Counted from the stretch's first letter, positions 7,692 to 16,345 are shown. The stretch is DNA of 64,000 bases from Comamonadaceae bacterium (GCA_027488735.1 JAIYBB010000001.1:248001-312000); one strand, 5' to 3'. Program-made: numbers and translations. The notes: a model not told the origin generated them from the sequence alone.

Positions 7692-8852
7692 TCAAAGTGT
7701 GATCCCTAATTCCGCCAGTATTTTTTCGGTGTGCTGCCCCACGCTGGGTATGGCACCCATCGTGTAATCAAAGGCATCGCTTTGTCCGGGTGGAAGCAAG
7801 GCAGGCAATTTGCCCACAGGCGAATCGATACCCACCCAACGCTTGCGCGCTTGCAATTGGGGGTGAGCCCAGACATCGGCCATGCTGTTCATGCGGGCGT
7901 TGGCGATTTGCGCTTGGTCTAGCTTGTCAATGACCTGTGCTGCCGTCATGCCGGCAAACACCTTGAGGATGATGGTTTCCAACACACTGCGATTTTCATG
8001 GCGCAAACTGTTGCTGTTGAAGCGTGTGTCACTGGCCAATGCACTGTCTTGCATCACCACTTCACAAAACTGCAGCCATTCGCGTTCGTTTTGCAGACCC
8101 AACATCACGCTGTTGCCATCGCCCGCCACAAATGGTCCGTAGGGATAAATCGTCGCATGGGATGCGCCGTTGCGCGGCGGCGGCGGCGCATTGTCGGTGG
8201 CGTAGTACATGGGAAAACCCATCCACTCGGTCAGTGCTTCAAGCATGGAGACGTCAATGTGTGCGCCTTCGCCAGTTTTGTCTCGGTGCAACAAGGCCGC
8301 CAATATGCTGCTGTAGGCGTACATGCCAGCGGCGATATCGGCGATGGAGTTGCCACTTTTGCTGGGCTGATCGGGTGTGCCCGTGATCGACAAATAGCCA
8401 GCCTCGCTTTGTATCAACAGGTCATAAGCTTTTTTATCGCGGTAGGGGCCGTCAAGCCCATAGCCAGAGATGTCGCACACAATCAGGCGCGGGTGCAGGG
8501 CGCGCAAACTGGCTGCATCCAAACCCATGCGTGCGGTCGCGCCGGGTGCCAAGTTTTGTACCAACACGTCGGCCCGGCTAATCAACTGTTTCAAAGCCGC
8601 CAAGTGAGTGGGTTGTTTCAAATCCAACGCCAAGCTTTCTTTGGAGCGATTGACCCAAACAAAATGTGAGGACGCACCGCGTGCGCGTTTGTCGTAGCCG
8701 CGTGCAAAGTCCCCTTCACCCGGGCGTTCAATTTTGATAACGCGTGCCCCTAAATCTGCGAGTTGCCGGGTGCAAAAAGGCGCAGCAATGGCGTGTTCCA
8801 GGGAAACGACAGTGACATGGTCCAGTGGTTGAGATGGATTGGTGTGAGACAT
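7692..8852 (-). CDS. CaiB/BaiF (family III) CoA-transferase
   Basis: 386 residues. The N-terminal block VVSLEHAIAAPFCTRQLADLG and VIKIERPGEGDFAR are hallmarks of family III CoA-transferases, and KKAYDLLIQSEAGY carries the conserved Asp that forms the acyl-anhydride intermediate. It moves CoA between two carboxylic acids, activating a substrate without ATP. It is the last gene of a five-gene minus-strand operon and its ATG overlaps the stop of the upstream acyl-CoA dehydrogenase gene by one base. The substrate is unknown; the neighbours suggest the acid produced by the aldehyde dehydrogenase of the same operon. Confidence 0.88.
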   Translation of the reverse strand: MSHTNPSQPLDHVTVVSLEHAIAAPFCTRQLADLGARVIKIERPGEGDFARGYDKRARGASSHFVWVNRSKESLALDLKQPTHLAALKQLISRADVLVQNLAPGATARMGLDAASLRALHPRLIVCDISGYGLDGPYRDKKAYDLLIQSEAGYLSITGTPDQPSKSGNSIADIAAGMYAYSSILAALLHRDKTGEGAHIDVSMLEALTEWMGFPMYYATDNAPPPPRNGASHATIYPYGPFVAGDGNSVMLGLQNEREWLQFCEVVMQDSALASDTRFNSNSLRHENRSVLETIILKVFAGMTAAQVIDKLDQAQIANARMNSMADVWAHPQLQARKRWVGIDSPVGKLPALLPPGQSDAFDYTMGAIPSVGQHTEKILAELGITL

Positions 8853-10021
8853 CAGTAAGACTTTGGCAGGCCCAGCACGTGTTCAGCGACATAGGCATAA
8901 ATCAGGTTGGTCGACACAGGCGCTACTTGGTACAGCCTTGTCTCGCGGAATTTTCGCTCAATATCGTATTCGCAGGCAAAACCAAACCCGCCATGTGTTT
9001 GCAGACACACATTGGCCGCTTCCCACGAGGCTTTGGCTGCCAGGTACTTTGCCATATTGGCTTGTGTGCCGCAGGCTTGGTGCGCATCAAAACGTTTGCA
9101 AGCTTCATACCGCATCAGGTTAGCCGCCTCGGTTTCAATCAGGTTGTCTGCGATGGGAAATTGCACGCCTTGGTTCATGCCGATACTGCGACCAAATACT
9201 TGGCGCGTGTTGGCATAGTCGCGGGCTTTGCGAATGAACCAATAAGCATCGCCGATGCATTCGGCTGCAATCAATGCGCGTTCTGCATTCAGACCATCAA
9301 GTATGTAAGAAAAGCCGTCACCTTCCTTGCCAATCAGGTTGTCTTCAGGAATTTCCAAGTTTTCAAAAAATACTTCGTTAGTTTCATGGTTGGGCATGTT
9401 GCGAATCGGTTTGAGCACCATGCCTTTGTCCAATGCTTTTTTCACATCCACAATGAACACCGACAAGCCTTGGCTTTTGCGCGTCACTTCTGCCAAGGGT
9501 GTGGTGCGTGCCAGCAAGACCATGAAGTCGGAATGTTGCACCCGTGAAATCCATACTTTTTGGCCGTTGACCACATAGCGGTCGCCACGTTTGGTGGCAC
9601 TGGTTTTGAGTCGAGTGGTGTCGCTGCCTGTGTCAGGCTCCGTGACTGCCATGGATTGCATCCGCCATTCACCACTGGCAATGCGGGGCAGGTAGGTACG
9701 TTTTTGCTGTTCAGAACCATGGCGCAGCACGGTACCCATGTTGTACATCTGTCCATGGCACGAGCCGGCATTGCCGCCCGAGAGGTTGATTTCCTCCATG
9801 ATCACCGAGGCCTGCGTCAAGCTCAAACCCGAACCGCCGTATTCAGTGGGGATGAGCGCAGCCAGCCAACCAGCGTGAGTGAGTGCTTCTACAAATGCTT
9901 GCGGGTAGCCGCGTTGTTCGTCAACGCCTTGCCAATAGGTGCTGTCAAACCCCGCACACAGCTGGCGCAGGGCGTCACGTATGTCTTGGTGTTCATCTGT
10001 CGCTGGCAAGTCTTGTGTCAT
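8852..10021 (-). CDS. Acyl-CoA dehydrogenase
   Basis: 389 residues from ATG 10021; the open frame runs 24 codons further but overlaps the upstream gene out of family register. N-terminal helical domain, a central AVTEPDTGSDTTRLKT motif that binds FAD and substrate, then QVFGRSIGMNQGVQ and a C-terminal LQTHGGFGFACEYDIERKFRE. It is a flavoprotein that introduces an alpha,beta double bond into an acyl-CoA and passes electrons to ETF; etfBA is encoded at the end of this window. The start overlaps the stop of the hydratase gene by 4 nt (10018-10021), indicating tight coupling. Confidence 0.9.
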   Translation of the reverse strand: MTQDLPATDEHQDIRDALRQLCAGFDSTYWQGVDEQRGYPQAFVEALTHAGWLAALIPTEYGGSGLSLTQASVIMEEINLSGGNAGSCHGQMYNMGTVLRHGSEQQKRTYLPRIASGEWRMQSMAVTEPDTGSDTTRLKTSATKRGDRYVVNGQKVWISRVQHSDFMVLLARTTPLAEVTRKSQGLSVFIVDVKKALDKGMVLKPIRNMPNHETNEVFFENLEIPEDNLIGKEGDGFSYILDGLNAERALIAAECIGDAYWFIRKARDYANTRQVFGRSIGMNQGVQFPIADNLIETEAANLMRYEACKRFDAHQACGTQANMAKYLAAKASWEAANVCLQTHGGFGFACEYDIERKFRETRLYQVAPVSTNLIYAYVAEHVLGLPKSY

Positions 10022-10965
10022 GGTGTGGCAGTTTGTGTGGACCAGTGGGCAACAGCTTGCATGCACACATGGCCTTGGTGGTCTTGAACCCAAGTATGAA
10101 TCTCATCGCCCTCAGGTTTGGCGCACAAGCGCAGCACACGTTGGTCGGCGCATTCAAACACCGGCTTGAGCGCTTTGAAAGCCAAGGAGGACAAGTGACG
10201 GTCAGAGTGTCTGCGCAGTAAATCGACCAGCAGACTTGCCATCAACGGACCGTGCACCACCAGGCCAGGGTAGCCCTCGGTCTGCATGGCATATCGGCGG
10301 TCGTAGTGAATGCGGTGGCTGTTGAAGGTCAGGGCTGAATAGCGAAACAGCAGCACATCATCTGGCACCACATCACGTTGCCATTCGGCTGCAAGCGAGG
10401 GTGTGATGCCAGCGCTTTGCGTGTCACTGGTGAGCGCCAAGGGTTTGTAAACAATGTCATGGACTTCTTCCAAACATACCCCTTGGGGCCCTTCATAGGT
10501 ATGGTGAACTTGTACAAACAACAGTTCACCGCTGCGTCCGGTTTTGTGTTGCACACGGTCGATGCGCGAAGTGCGTTGTATCGATTCACCCAATCGCATG
10601 GGTTGGTGCCACTGCAAACGCCCTGCTGCCCACATGCGCCTTGGAAAGGGCACTGGCGGCAAAAAACCACCACGCTTGGGGTGGCCATCGACACCCAGTT
10701 CAGACTGTGCGGTGGTCGGCCAAAAGTACAACCAATGCCATAACGCAGGCAATACATCGCCCAAGCGCGGTTCTGTATCTGTGCGGTCAAGCAGAGCGGA
10801 CATCGCCCGCACAGGCGCCACGCTGATCAGGTCATGGCGTGTTTCTGTATTGCCTTGCCAAGTTTGCAAATGCGCCAGGGTGGTTGCGTCCAATGCGTTC
10901 ACAAGGTGTTGGTCCGCAGTCGCAGTGTCACAAAAGACCCAGCCATCAAATGGTGCGTCCGCCAT
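10018..10965 (-). CDS. MaoC-like / FAS1-type acyl-CoA hydratase
   Basis: 315 residues from ATG 10965, which overlaps the SDR gene end by 20 nt; a longer frame reaches 11052 but would run well into the SDR gene. The N-terminal half resembles the FAS1-like dehydratase domain (RRMWAAGRLQWHQPMRLGE). The C-terminal half has the hydratase signature FRYSALTFNSHRIHYDRRYA, with the conserved His/Asn pair, then YPGLVVHGPLMASLL. Two hot-dog folds in one chain is the HTD2 / mesaconyl-C4-CoA hydratase layout. It probably hydrates the enoyl-CoA made by the dehydrogenase encoded next to it. The exact substrate is unknown. Confidence 0.82.
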   Translation of the reverse strand: MADAPFDGWVFCDTATADQHLVNALDATTLAHLQTWQGNTETRHDLISVAPVRAMSALLDRTDTEPRLGDVLPALWHWLYFWPTTAQSELGVDGHPKRGGFLPPVPFPRRMWAAGRLQWHQPMRLGESIQRTSRIDRVQHKTGRSGELLFVQVHHTYEGPQGVCLEEVHDIVYKPLALTSDTQSAGITPSLAAEWQRDVVPDDVLLFRYSALTFNSHRIHYDRRYAMQTEGYPGLVVHGPLMASLLVDLLRRHSDRHLSSLAFKALKPVFECADQRVLRLCAKPEGDEIHTWVQDHQGHVCMQAVAHWSTQTATP

Positions 10966-11698
10966 CCACCGGCATTTCCAGTCCTGTGAAAAACTCGGCA
11001 GCATCGCTGGCCAGAAACACAGCGGCAGCGGCGACATCGCTGGCCTGTGCAAAACGGCCCAAAGGGATGGTGGCTACAAATTTTGCTCGGTTGGTAGGGG
11101 TGTCTGGCAGACCCATGAAGTCTTCAAACAAACCGGTCACACCCATGACTGGACAAATGGCATTGACGCGGATGTTTTCAGGGCCGAGTTCTACCGCCAT
11201 GGATTTGGACAGCACATTCACCGCGCCTTTGGAGGCGTTGTACCAAGACAAACCGGGTCTGGGACGGATGCCTGCCACCGAACCAATATTCAAAATCACG
11301 CCGTGTTTGTTTTGGCGCATGAGCGGCATCACGGCATGCGTCATGTGAAAAATAGATTTCACATTGACTGCAAACACCTTGTCGAACATGGCTTCATCGA
11401 CTTCCAGCATGGGCCGGTTTTTGTGGGTTGTGCCCGCGTTGTTCACCACGATGTCGGGAATGCCGAAAGTGCTCACGCAATGCGCCACCAAGGCCTGCAC
11501 TTGGTCTGCGCGGGTGACATCGCAAGTGAATGCGCTGGCGTTTGTGCCGAGTGCACTGGCCACGCGTTTGGCCGCTTCAGTATTGATGTCGGCGACGATA
11601 ACGCGCGCGCCTTCTTTGATATATGCGCTGGCTATGCCTTCGCCAAAGCCGCCGCCTGCGCCGGTGACGATGGCGATTTTGTTTTTCAATTGAGTCAT
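10946..11698 (-). CDS. SDR-family NAD(P)-dependent dehydrogenase
   Basis: 250 residues. Classical short-chain dehydrogenase: the GAGGGFGEGIA dinucleotide motif near residue 14, an NNAG motif at 86-89, and catalytic Ser 140 with Y153xxxK157 (SWYNASKGAV). An Asp at the end of the second strand (VADIN, residue 37) favours NAD over NADP. In this operon it would oxidise the 3-hydroxyacyl-CoA from the MaoC-like hydratase. It starts 21 nt after the aldehyde dehydrogenase stop and its 3' end overlaps the hydratase gene by 20 nt. Confidence 0.9.
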   Translation of the reverse strand: MTQLKNKIAIVTGAGGGFGEGIASAYIKEGARVIVADINTEAAKRVASALGTNASAFTCDVTRADQVQALVAHCVSTFGIPDIVVNNAGTTHKNRPMLEVDEAMFDKVFAVNVKSIFHMTHAVMPLMRQNKHGVILNIGSVAGIRPRPGLSWYNASKGAVNVLSKSMAVELGPENIRVNAICPVMGVTGLFEDFMGLPDTPTNRAKFVATIPLGRFAQASDVAAAAVFLASDAAEFFTGLEMPVDGGRTI

Positions 11699-11719
11699 GT
11701 TGCTGCTTTCAAAAAATCA

Positions 11720-13153
11720 TTAACCGTGAAACTGCACCACAGTTTTGGTGGTGCTCATTTCTTCCAGTGCAAGAAAACCTTTTTCACGGCCGTGGCCGCT
11801 GCGTTTGACGCCACCAAAAGGCAACTCCACGCCACCGCCTGCGCCAAAGGAATTGATGAATACCTGCCCGCATTTCAGCGCCTTGGCCACGCGCTGCTGG
11901 CGTCCGCCGTTTTCGCTCCATACGGCGGCCAGCAAACCGTAGTCGGTGCCATTGGCCAAGGCAATGGCATCTGCTTCATCGGTGAACGACATGGCGGCCA
12001 GCACCGGTCCGAACACTTCTTGTTGCGCCAACGGGCTGTCATGGGGCACATGACCGAACAACGTAGGTGTCACGTAATAACCAGCGGCGGGCACACCGGG
12101 GTCAATCTGTCCTTCTGCAAGCACAGGGTAACCGGCGGCTTTGGCTTGTTCAATGAAACGTTTGACGCGTTGTTGTTGAGAAGGGTTGACGACAGGACCG
12201 CAGTCCAGGTTCATTTCAGGTGTGCCCACACGCACTTGTTTGAATTTTTCTGCGACAAGCGCCATAAATTTATCGTGAATCGATTGCTGCACCAACAGGC
12301 GACTGCCGGCGGTGCATGTCTGTCCTGTGTTTTGAATGATGCCACGCACCACGGTCGTGGCGGCCAATTCGAGATTGGCATCTTCAAACACCAGATGCGG
12401 TGACTTACCGCCGAGCTCTAAAGTGCATTTCACTGCGTGCTTGGCGGCGGCTTGTTGAATCAACACCCCCACTTCATTAGAACCGGTGAAGCTGATGAAG
12501 TTGATGTCCGGATGGTTCGACAGTGCTGCCCCAGCTTCTTCACCCAAACCGCTCACGATATTCAATGCGCCGGCAGGGAAACCGGCTTGTAACGCCAACT
12601 CTGCAATACGCAAGCAACTCAAACACGCGTCTTCAGCAGGTTTGACCACGACGGCGTTGCCCATGGCCAAAGCCGGTGCGATGCTGCGCCCCATCATTTG
12701 CGCCGGGTAATTCCAGGGAATGATGTGCGCGGTCACGCCCAAAGGCTCGCGCAATAAATTGACTTGATAGCCATTCAAGAAGGGAATGACTTCGCCGTGC
12801 ACCTTGTCGGCTGCGCCACCGTAAAACTCGAAGTAGCGCGCCAAAACCACCATGTCATTGCGCGCGGTGGTCATGGGTTTGCCAGTGTCACGGGCTTCAA
12901 GCAACGCCAGTTCCTCGGCATGTTCGGTGATGAGAAAGCCGAGCTTCATCATCAACCGACCGCGTTCCGTGGCGCTTAACAGCCCCCACGCCCCCGACAA
13001 AGCCGCGCGGGCGGCGCGAACCGCTGCGTCTATGTCTTTGGCATCGCCGCGCGGAATGTGTTCAAACACTTTGCCATCGACCGGGGAATGAACCTCTAAT
13101 GTGTTGCCACTGATGGCCTGACAGGCTTTGCCGTCGATGATCATGTGCGCCAT
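11720..13153 (-). CDS. NAD(P)-dependent aldehyde dehydrogenase
   Basis: 477 residues. The full ALDH fold is present: IIPWNYP at 144-150, ELGGKSPHLVF with the general-base Glu 246, and GQTCTAGSR with catalytic Cys 280. It resembles betaine/gamma-aminobutyraldehyde-type dehydrogenases, but that does not fix the substrate. It is the first gene of the minus-strand catabolic operon. A 25-bp inverted repeat at 13222-13246, 69 nt upstream of its start, is a candidate operator. Confidence 0.9.
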   Translation of the reverse strand: MAHMIIDGKACQAISGNTLEVHSPVDGKVFEHIPRGDAKDIDAAVRAARAALSGAWGLLSATERGRLMMKLGFLITEHAEELALLEARDTGKPMTTARNDMVVLARYFEFYGGAADKVHGEVIPFLNGYQVNLLREPLGVTAHIIPWNYPAQMMGRSIAPALAMGNAVVVKPAEDACLSCLRIAELALQAGFPAGALNIVSGLGEEAGAALSNHPDINFISFTGSNEVGVLIQQAAAKHAVKCTLELGGKSPHLVFEDANLELAATTVVRGIIQNTGQTCTAGSRLLVQQSIHDKFMALVAEKFKQVRVGTPEMNLDCGPVVNPSQQQRVKRFIEQAKAAGYPVLAEGQIDPGVPAAGYYVTPTLFGHVPHDSPLAQQEVFGPVLAAMSFTDEADAIALANGTDYGLLAAVWSENGGRQQRVAKALKCGQVFINSFGAGGGVELPFGGVKRSGHGREKGFLALEEMSTTKTVVQFHG

Positions 13154-13221
13154 GCTGCTGTTTCCTCAAAACTGAACCTGTCGATTGTGGCTGACTTGGC
13201 CGTAGTTTTAGGGGCGCGACT

Positions 13222-13246
13222 AGGGAAATTACTTAGTCATTTCCCT
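13222..13246 (-). promoter_or_regulatory. Inverted repeat upstream of the aldehyde dehydrogenase operon
   Basis: AGGGAAAT (13222-13229) and ATTTCCCT (13239-13246) are perfect 8-bp arms separated by 9 nt. It lies in the only sizeable gap upstream of the operon, so a dimeric regulator binding here is a reasonable guess. No regulator gene lies next to the operon. The protein that binds is unknown. Confidence 0.4.
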
Positions 13247-13270
13247 CGGAAAACGGAGCCTCTTCATGCA

Positions 13271-13290
13271 GTGCATTCAAAAGAATGCAC
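13271..13290. other. Perfect hairpin beyond the ergothioneine operon
   Basis: GTGCATTC (13271-13278), loop AAAA, GAATGCAC (13283-13290). It lies 18 nt past the end of the DUF427 gene on the minus strand. No T run follows on that strand, so it is at best a weak transcript-end or stabilising hairpin. Confidence 0.35.
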
Positions 13291-13307
13291 CGCAAAGACG
13301 AAGGCGA

Positions 13308-13589
13308 TCACTCTATGACCTTGACACCTTTCCAAAACGCGACGCGGCCTTTGATTTCTTCGGCCTGCGGTTTCGGGTCTGCGTAGTACCAGACGGCATC
13401 GTTGTTCAATTCGCCGTTCACCAAGAGCGACAAATAGCTGGCCTGGCCTTTCCAAGCGCACAAGGTTTTGTGGTTGCTTGGGGACACATAGTCTTTGTTC
13501 AAAGCGTCTGCGGGAAAGTAATGGTTGCCTTCTACCAAAACTGTGTCGTTGCTCTCGGCAACCACGGTGTCGTTCCAAATGGCTCTCAT
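13308..13589 (-). CDS. DUF427 domain protein
   Basis: 93 residues from ATG 13589, chosen because it overlaps the egtD stop in an ATGA; the frame stays open upstream. The sequence MRAIWNDTVVAESNDTVLVEG, then YFPADAL and the DPKPQAEEIKGRVAFWKGV tail, is the compact DUF427 beta fold. No catalytic role is established for the family. Its coupling to egtB-egtD suggests a link to ergothioneine or redox metabolism. That is inference from position only. Confidence 0.85.
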   Translation of the reverse strand: MRAIWNDTVVAESNDTVLVEGNHYFPADALNKDYVSPSNHKTLCAWKGQASYLSLLVNGELNNDAVWYYADPKPQAEEIKGRVAFWKGVKVIE

Positions 13590-14548
13590 GTTGAGGTCTC
13601 CTGTGTGTGGGGAATGTCCAGCCAAATCAGGCCAAACAGTTGATGCGGGTCGGTCCACACCGCTGTGGTTTGCAAACCCGCTGATTGTGCAGCCTGTTGC
13701 ACGCCTGTGATGGTGAACTTGTGCGAATACTCGGTGTGCAAGGTTTCGCCTTCATGGAAAGCATAAGCGTGGCCGTTCAAATGCACGGTTTGCGCTTTCA
13801 AGCTGAGCAAATGCATTTCAATGCGTTGCAGTGGCGCGTTGTAAAAAGCGCTGTGCGCAAATTGGCTGAGGTCAAAGTCGCAGCCGAGTTCGCGGTTGGC
13901 GCGGGTCAGCAAGTTCAGATTGAACGCAGCCGTCACAGCTTGCGCGTCGTTGTAGGCCGCGTGTAAAACATCGGGCGACTTGATCAGGTCCACACCCAGC
14001 AGCAATGCGCCGCCTGCCAAGTGCTTTGCGCAGTTTTGAAAAAATGTGTGCGCTTGCTGAGGAGAAAAATTGCCAATCGTCGAGCCCGGAAAAAAAGCGA
14101 CGCGCTTGCCTGCATGCGGCAAGGGCGCGGGCAATTGCCAATCGCTGGTGTAGTCGGCCACCAATGGCTGAATGTGCAATGCAGGAAACTCTTTTTTCAA
14201 CAAAGCACTCGCAGTTTGCAAATGCGGGCCGGAAATATCCATGGGCACAAAGCGCGCGGGTTGTGTGGCGGCGTTCAACAGCAGACGTATTTTTTGCAAC
14301 GAGCCCGCACCAAACTCGATGATGTCCGCATGCTCACCCATGTGCCGTGCCATGTCGGCGGCATGCGTTTGCAAAATGGATAACTCTGTACGCGTGGGGT
14401 AGTACTCGGGCAATTTGCAAATGCGGTCAAACAGCGCAGAGCCTGCCTGGTCGTAAAAATATTTCGGTGAAATGCTTTTAGGCGTGTGCGACAAAGCTGC
14501 TTGCATGTCCTGCATGAAGTGCAGGCGTTCAGTATCTGGGGCGGTCAT
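13586..14548 (-). CDS. egtD: L-histidine N-alpha-methyltransferase EgtD
   Basis: 320 residues. It trimethylates histidine to hercynine with S-adenosylmethionine, the first step of ergothioneine synthesis. Family markers are ISPKYFYDQAGSALFDRIC, LPEYYPTRTE and the SAM-binding EFGAGS at 78-83, then FFPGSTIGNFSP and GVDLIKSP. The length fits the family. It begins 14 nt after egtB and its stop overlaps the DUF427 start, so the genes form one transcription unit. Confidence 0.93.
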   Translation of the reverse strand: MTAPDTERLHFMQDMQAALSHTPKSISPKYFYDQAGSALFDRICKLPEYYPTRTELSILQTHAADMARHMGEHADIIEFGAGSLQKIRLLLNAATQPARFVPMDISGPHLQTASALLKKEFPALHIQPLVADYTSDWQLPAPLPHAGKRVAFFPGSTIGNFSPQQAHTFFQNCAKHLAGGALLLGVDLIKSPDVLHAAYNDAQAVTAAFNLNLLTRANRELGCDFDLSQFAHSAFYNAPLQRIEMHLLSLKAQTVHLNGHAYAFHEGETLHTEYSHKFTITGVQQAAQSAGLQTTAVWTDPHQLFGLIWLDIPHTQETST

Positions 14549-14562
14549 GTTCTAAGTGTTTA

Positions 14563-15765
14563 TCAATCTTTGGCAAGGCGCAAACCGCTGAATTGCCAGC
14601 GCGCGTGTGCAGGGAAAAAATTGCGGTAGGTGTGGCGGCTGTGTTGCGCTGAGGTGGCCAGACTGCTGCCGCGCAACACTTGCTGGCCGACCATGAATTT
14701 GCCGTTGTACTCGCGCACCGCGCCGCTAGCGGGGACAAAGCCGGGGTAGGGCTCGTAAGCAGAGCGCGTCCATTGCCAGACTTGCGCGTGCATGTCGTGC
14801 ATGTCTGCGTGGTTGCTGGCGACTTCCCATTCAAACTCGGTGGGCAAACGCGCACCCGCCCATTGCGCGAAGGCAGACGCTTCGTAAAAACTCAGATTGG
14901 CTACAGGTGCAAGCGGGTCGAGAGCGTGCACGCCGTTCAAACCAAACACCTGCCATTGCTCGGACGGAGCACGCGGGTCGTTTGGGGCCAGCCAATACAG
15001 CGGGCATTGCCAATCGTTTTGCAACACTTGCGCGCGGCCTTCTGATAACCACAAGTCGGCGTTGTCGTAACCGCCGTTTTTGATGAATGCCAGGTATTCG
15101 CCGCAGTTCACCAAACGGTTGGCGATTTGAAAGCCTTGCACAAAGCGTTGGTGTGCCGGGCTTTCGTTGTCAAACGCAAAACCTGTTTCACCAACGGCGC
15201 GGCCTAAGGTGCGAAGGCCTTCATCAAACTTCAGCCATTGCAACTCGGCGTGGCTGGCGCTGGCGTGTTTGAAGTGAGCGTCGTAAGCGGGTAGCAGCGG
15301 ATTGCAAGACAGCAAGTGCAATGCATCGGTGAGCAGCAATTCCTGGTGTTGTTGTTCGTGGTTCAGGCCGAGTTCAATCAAGGCTAAAGCTTCGCCGGAC
15401 AGTTTGCTTTCATTCAAGAGCAATTGCTGCATGGCTGCGTTCACGTGTTCGCGAAACGCCAACACTTGCGAGTGCGCCGGGCGGGTCAACAAGCCGCGAT
15501 GCGGGCGCGGGTGGCGGGGCCCCAGCGCTTCGTAATAAGAATTGAACAGGTAAGCGAAGGCCTCGTCAAACACTTGGTAGCCGGGCAGGTAAGGCAGCAG
15601 CACCACGTTTTCAAAAAACCAACTGGTGTGCGCCAAATGCCATTTGCTCGGGCTGGTGTCTGGCATGGATTGCACACACTGGTCCTCGGCGCTGAGCGGT
15701 GCGGCGAGCTTTAAGGTGTGTTGACGGACAGCGGCGTAGCGGGCCGATAAAGAATTCAAAGACAT
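14563..15765 (-). CDS. egtB: Ergothioneine synthase EgtB (non-haem iron sulfoxide synthase)
   Basis: 400 residues. N-terminal DinB-like domain with the iron ligands: WHLAHTSWFFE (His 43/46) and the H136xxxH140 pair in LGLNHEQQHQELL. The C-terminal FGE-sulfatase-type domain has RLPTEFEWE, MHDMHAQVWQWT and QHSRHTYRNFFPAHARWQFSGLR. It joins a thiol donor (gamma-glutamylcysteine or cysteine) to hercynine in the presence of oxygen. No egtC or egtE is nearby, so another C-S lyase would finish the pathway. It follows the glutaredoxin-like gene by 17 nt. Confidence 0.93.
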   Translation of the reverse strand: MSLNSLSARYAAVRQHTLKLAAPLSAEDQCVQSMPDTSPSKWHLAHTSWFFENVVLLPYLPGYQVFDEAFAYLFNSYYEALGPRHPRPHRGLLTRPAHSQVLAFREHVNAAMQQLLLNESKLSGEALALIELGLNHEQQHQELLLTDALHLLSCNPLLPAYDAHFKHASASHAELQWLKFDEGLRTLGRAVGETGFAFDNESPAHQRFVQGFQIANRLVNCGEYLAFIKNGGYDNADLWLSEGRAQVLQNDWQCPLYWLAPNDPRAPSEQWQVFGLNGVHALDPLAPVANLSFYEASAFAQWAGARLPTEFEWEVASNHADMHDMHAQVWQWTRSAYEPYPGFVPASGAVREYNGKFMVGQQVLRGSSLATSAQHSRHTYRNFFPAHARWQFSGLRLAKD

Positions 15766-15782
15766 TCAACCCATCTTAAGCG

Positions 15783-16145
15783 TCAAGCGGGTTTCTTCAA
15801 TTCACCCGAGGCGATCAGGGCTTTCACATCTTTGGAGCCACCCACAAACACTTGATTGACAAACACCATGGGAAATGTGGGCCAGCCGGTCCACATCTTC
15901 AAGGCATTGCGACGACGCCATTGGCTGAGGTAGCTGCCGTATTCCAAGTAATGCACCTCAAAGCCCGCCTCGGCCAAGGCTTTGCGCGCTTTGGTGACCA
16001 TTGGGTTTTGCGCCATGCCAACCACCACCACCGCGTGTTGCAGTACCGCTTGTTGCACTTCAGTGACGATGTCTTGCTGGTGCTGGGCAATGGTGTCGCG
16101 GATGTCGGGGTGAATGTGGTCGGTGGCGAGGATGGGGCGGTTCAT
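15783..16145 (-). CDS. Glutaredoxin-fold protein lacking all cysteines
   Basis: 120 residues from ATG 16145. The C-terminal part is recognisably glutaredoxin: AVVVVGM as the first strand, then GWPTFPMVFVNQVFVGGSKDV, with the cis-Pro TFP loop and the GG glutathione-binding turn, and IASGELKK. The active-site CPYC/CGFS position instead reads MAQNPM, and no cysteine occurs anywhere in the protein. It cannot do thiol-disulfide exchange in the usual way. It heads the egtB-egtD-DUF427 operon. It may bind glutathione or another small thiol, but that is speculation. Similar Cys-less proteins may be common in this family of bacteria. Confidence 0.78.
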   Translation of the reverse strand: MNRPILATDHIHPDIRDTIAQHQQDIVTEVQQAVLQHAVVVVGMAQNPMVTKARKALAEAGFEVHYLEYGSYLSQWRRRNALKMWTGWPTFPMVFVNQVFVGGSKDVKALIASGELKKPA

Positions 16146-16218
16146 GGGGGTGTGGGAAAAATGGAATAGAGGAGAGTCTACGCTGTACAAATGTCAATAG
16201 CTGGTTTGGGTTTGATCA

Positions 16219-16245
16219 CTTACCTTGAAATGGCCGCACGGTAAG
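16219..16245 (+). promoter_or_regulatory. Inverted repeat upstream of the sigma-54 promoter
   Basis: CTTACC (16219-16224) and GGTAAG (16240-16245) form an interrupted palindrome centred about 95 nt before the expected transcription start near 16327. Enhancer-binding proteins for sigma-54 bind in this distance range. The arms are short, so the call is weak. Confidence 0.25.
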
Positions 16246-16300
16246 CCGCTTCAACTGAGTGAGCCACGGTCGCATGCCAGGTTCCAAAAAAACTCTGGTG

Positions 16301-16316
16301 TGGCACACCTATTGCT
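16301..16316 (+). promoter_or_regulatory. Sigma-54 (RpoN) promoter
   Basis: TGGCAC-ACCTA-TTGCT matches the -24/-12 consensus TGGCAC-N5-TTGCW at every specified base, with correct GG-to-GC spacing. Transcription would start near 16327, 19 nt before the GTG of the small cysteine protein at 16346, and reads only into that gene. Confidence 0.65.
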
Positions 16317-16345
16317 GATGTACTTTCACATCCCAGAGACACACC

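Noticed and set aside
10544..12403. A 619-codon open frame on the plus strand, opposite the hydratase, SDR and ALDH genes.
   Set aside because: Composition is rich in His, Cys, Gly and Arg with no recognisable domain. It lies antisense to three convincing genes and is a by-product of their codon use.
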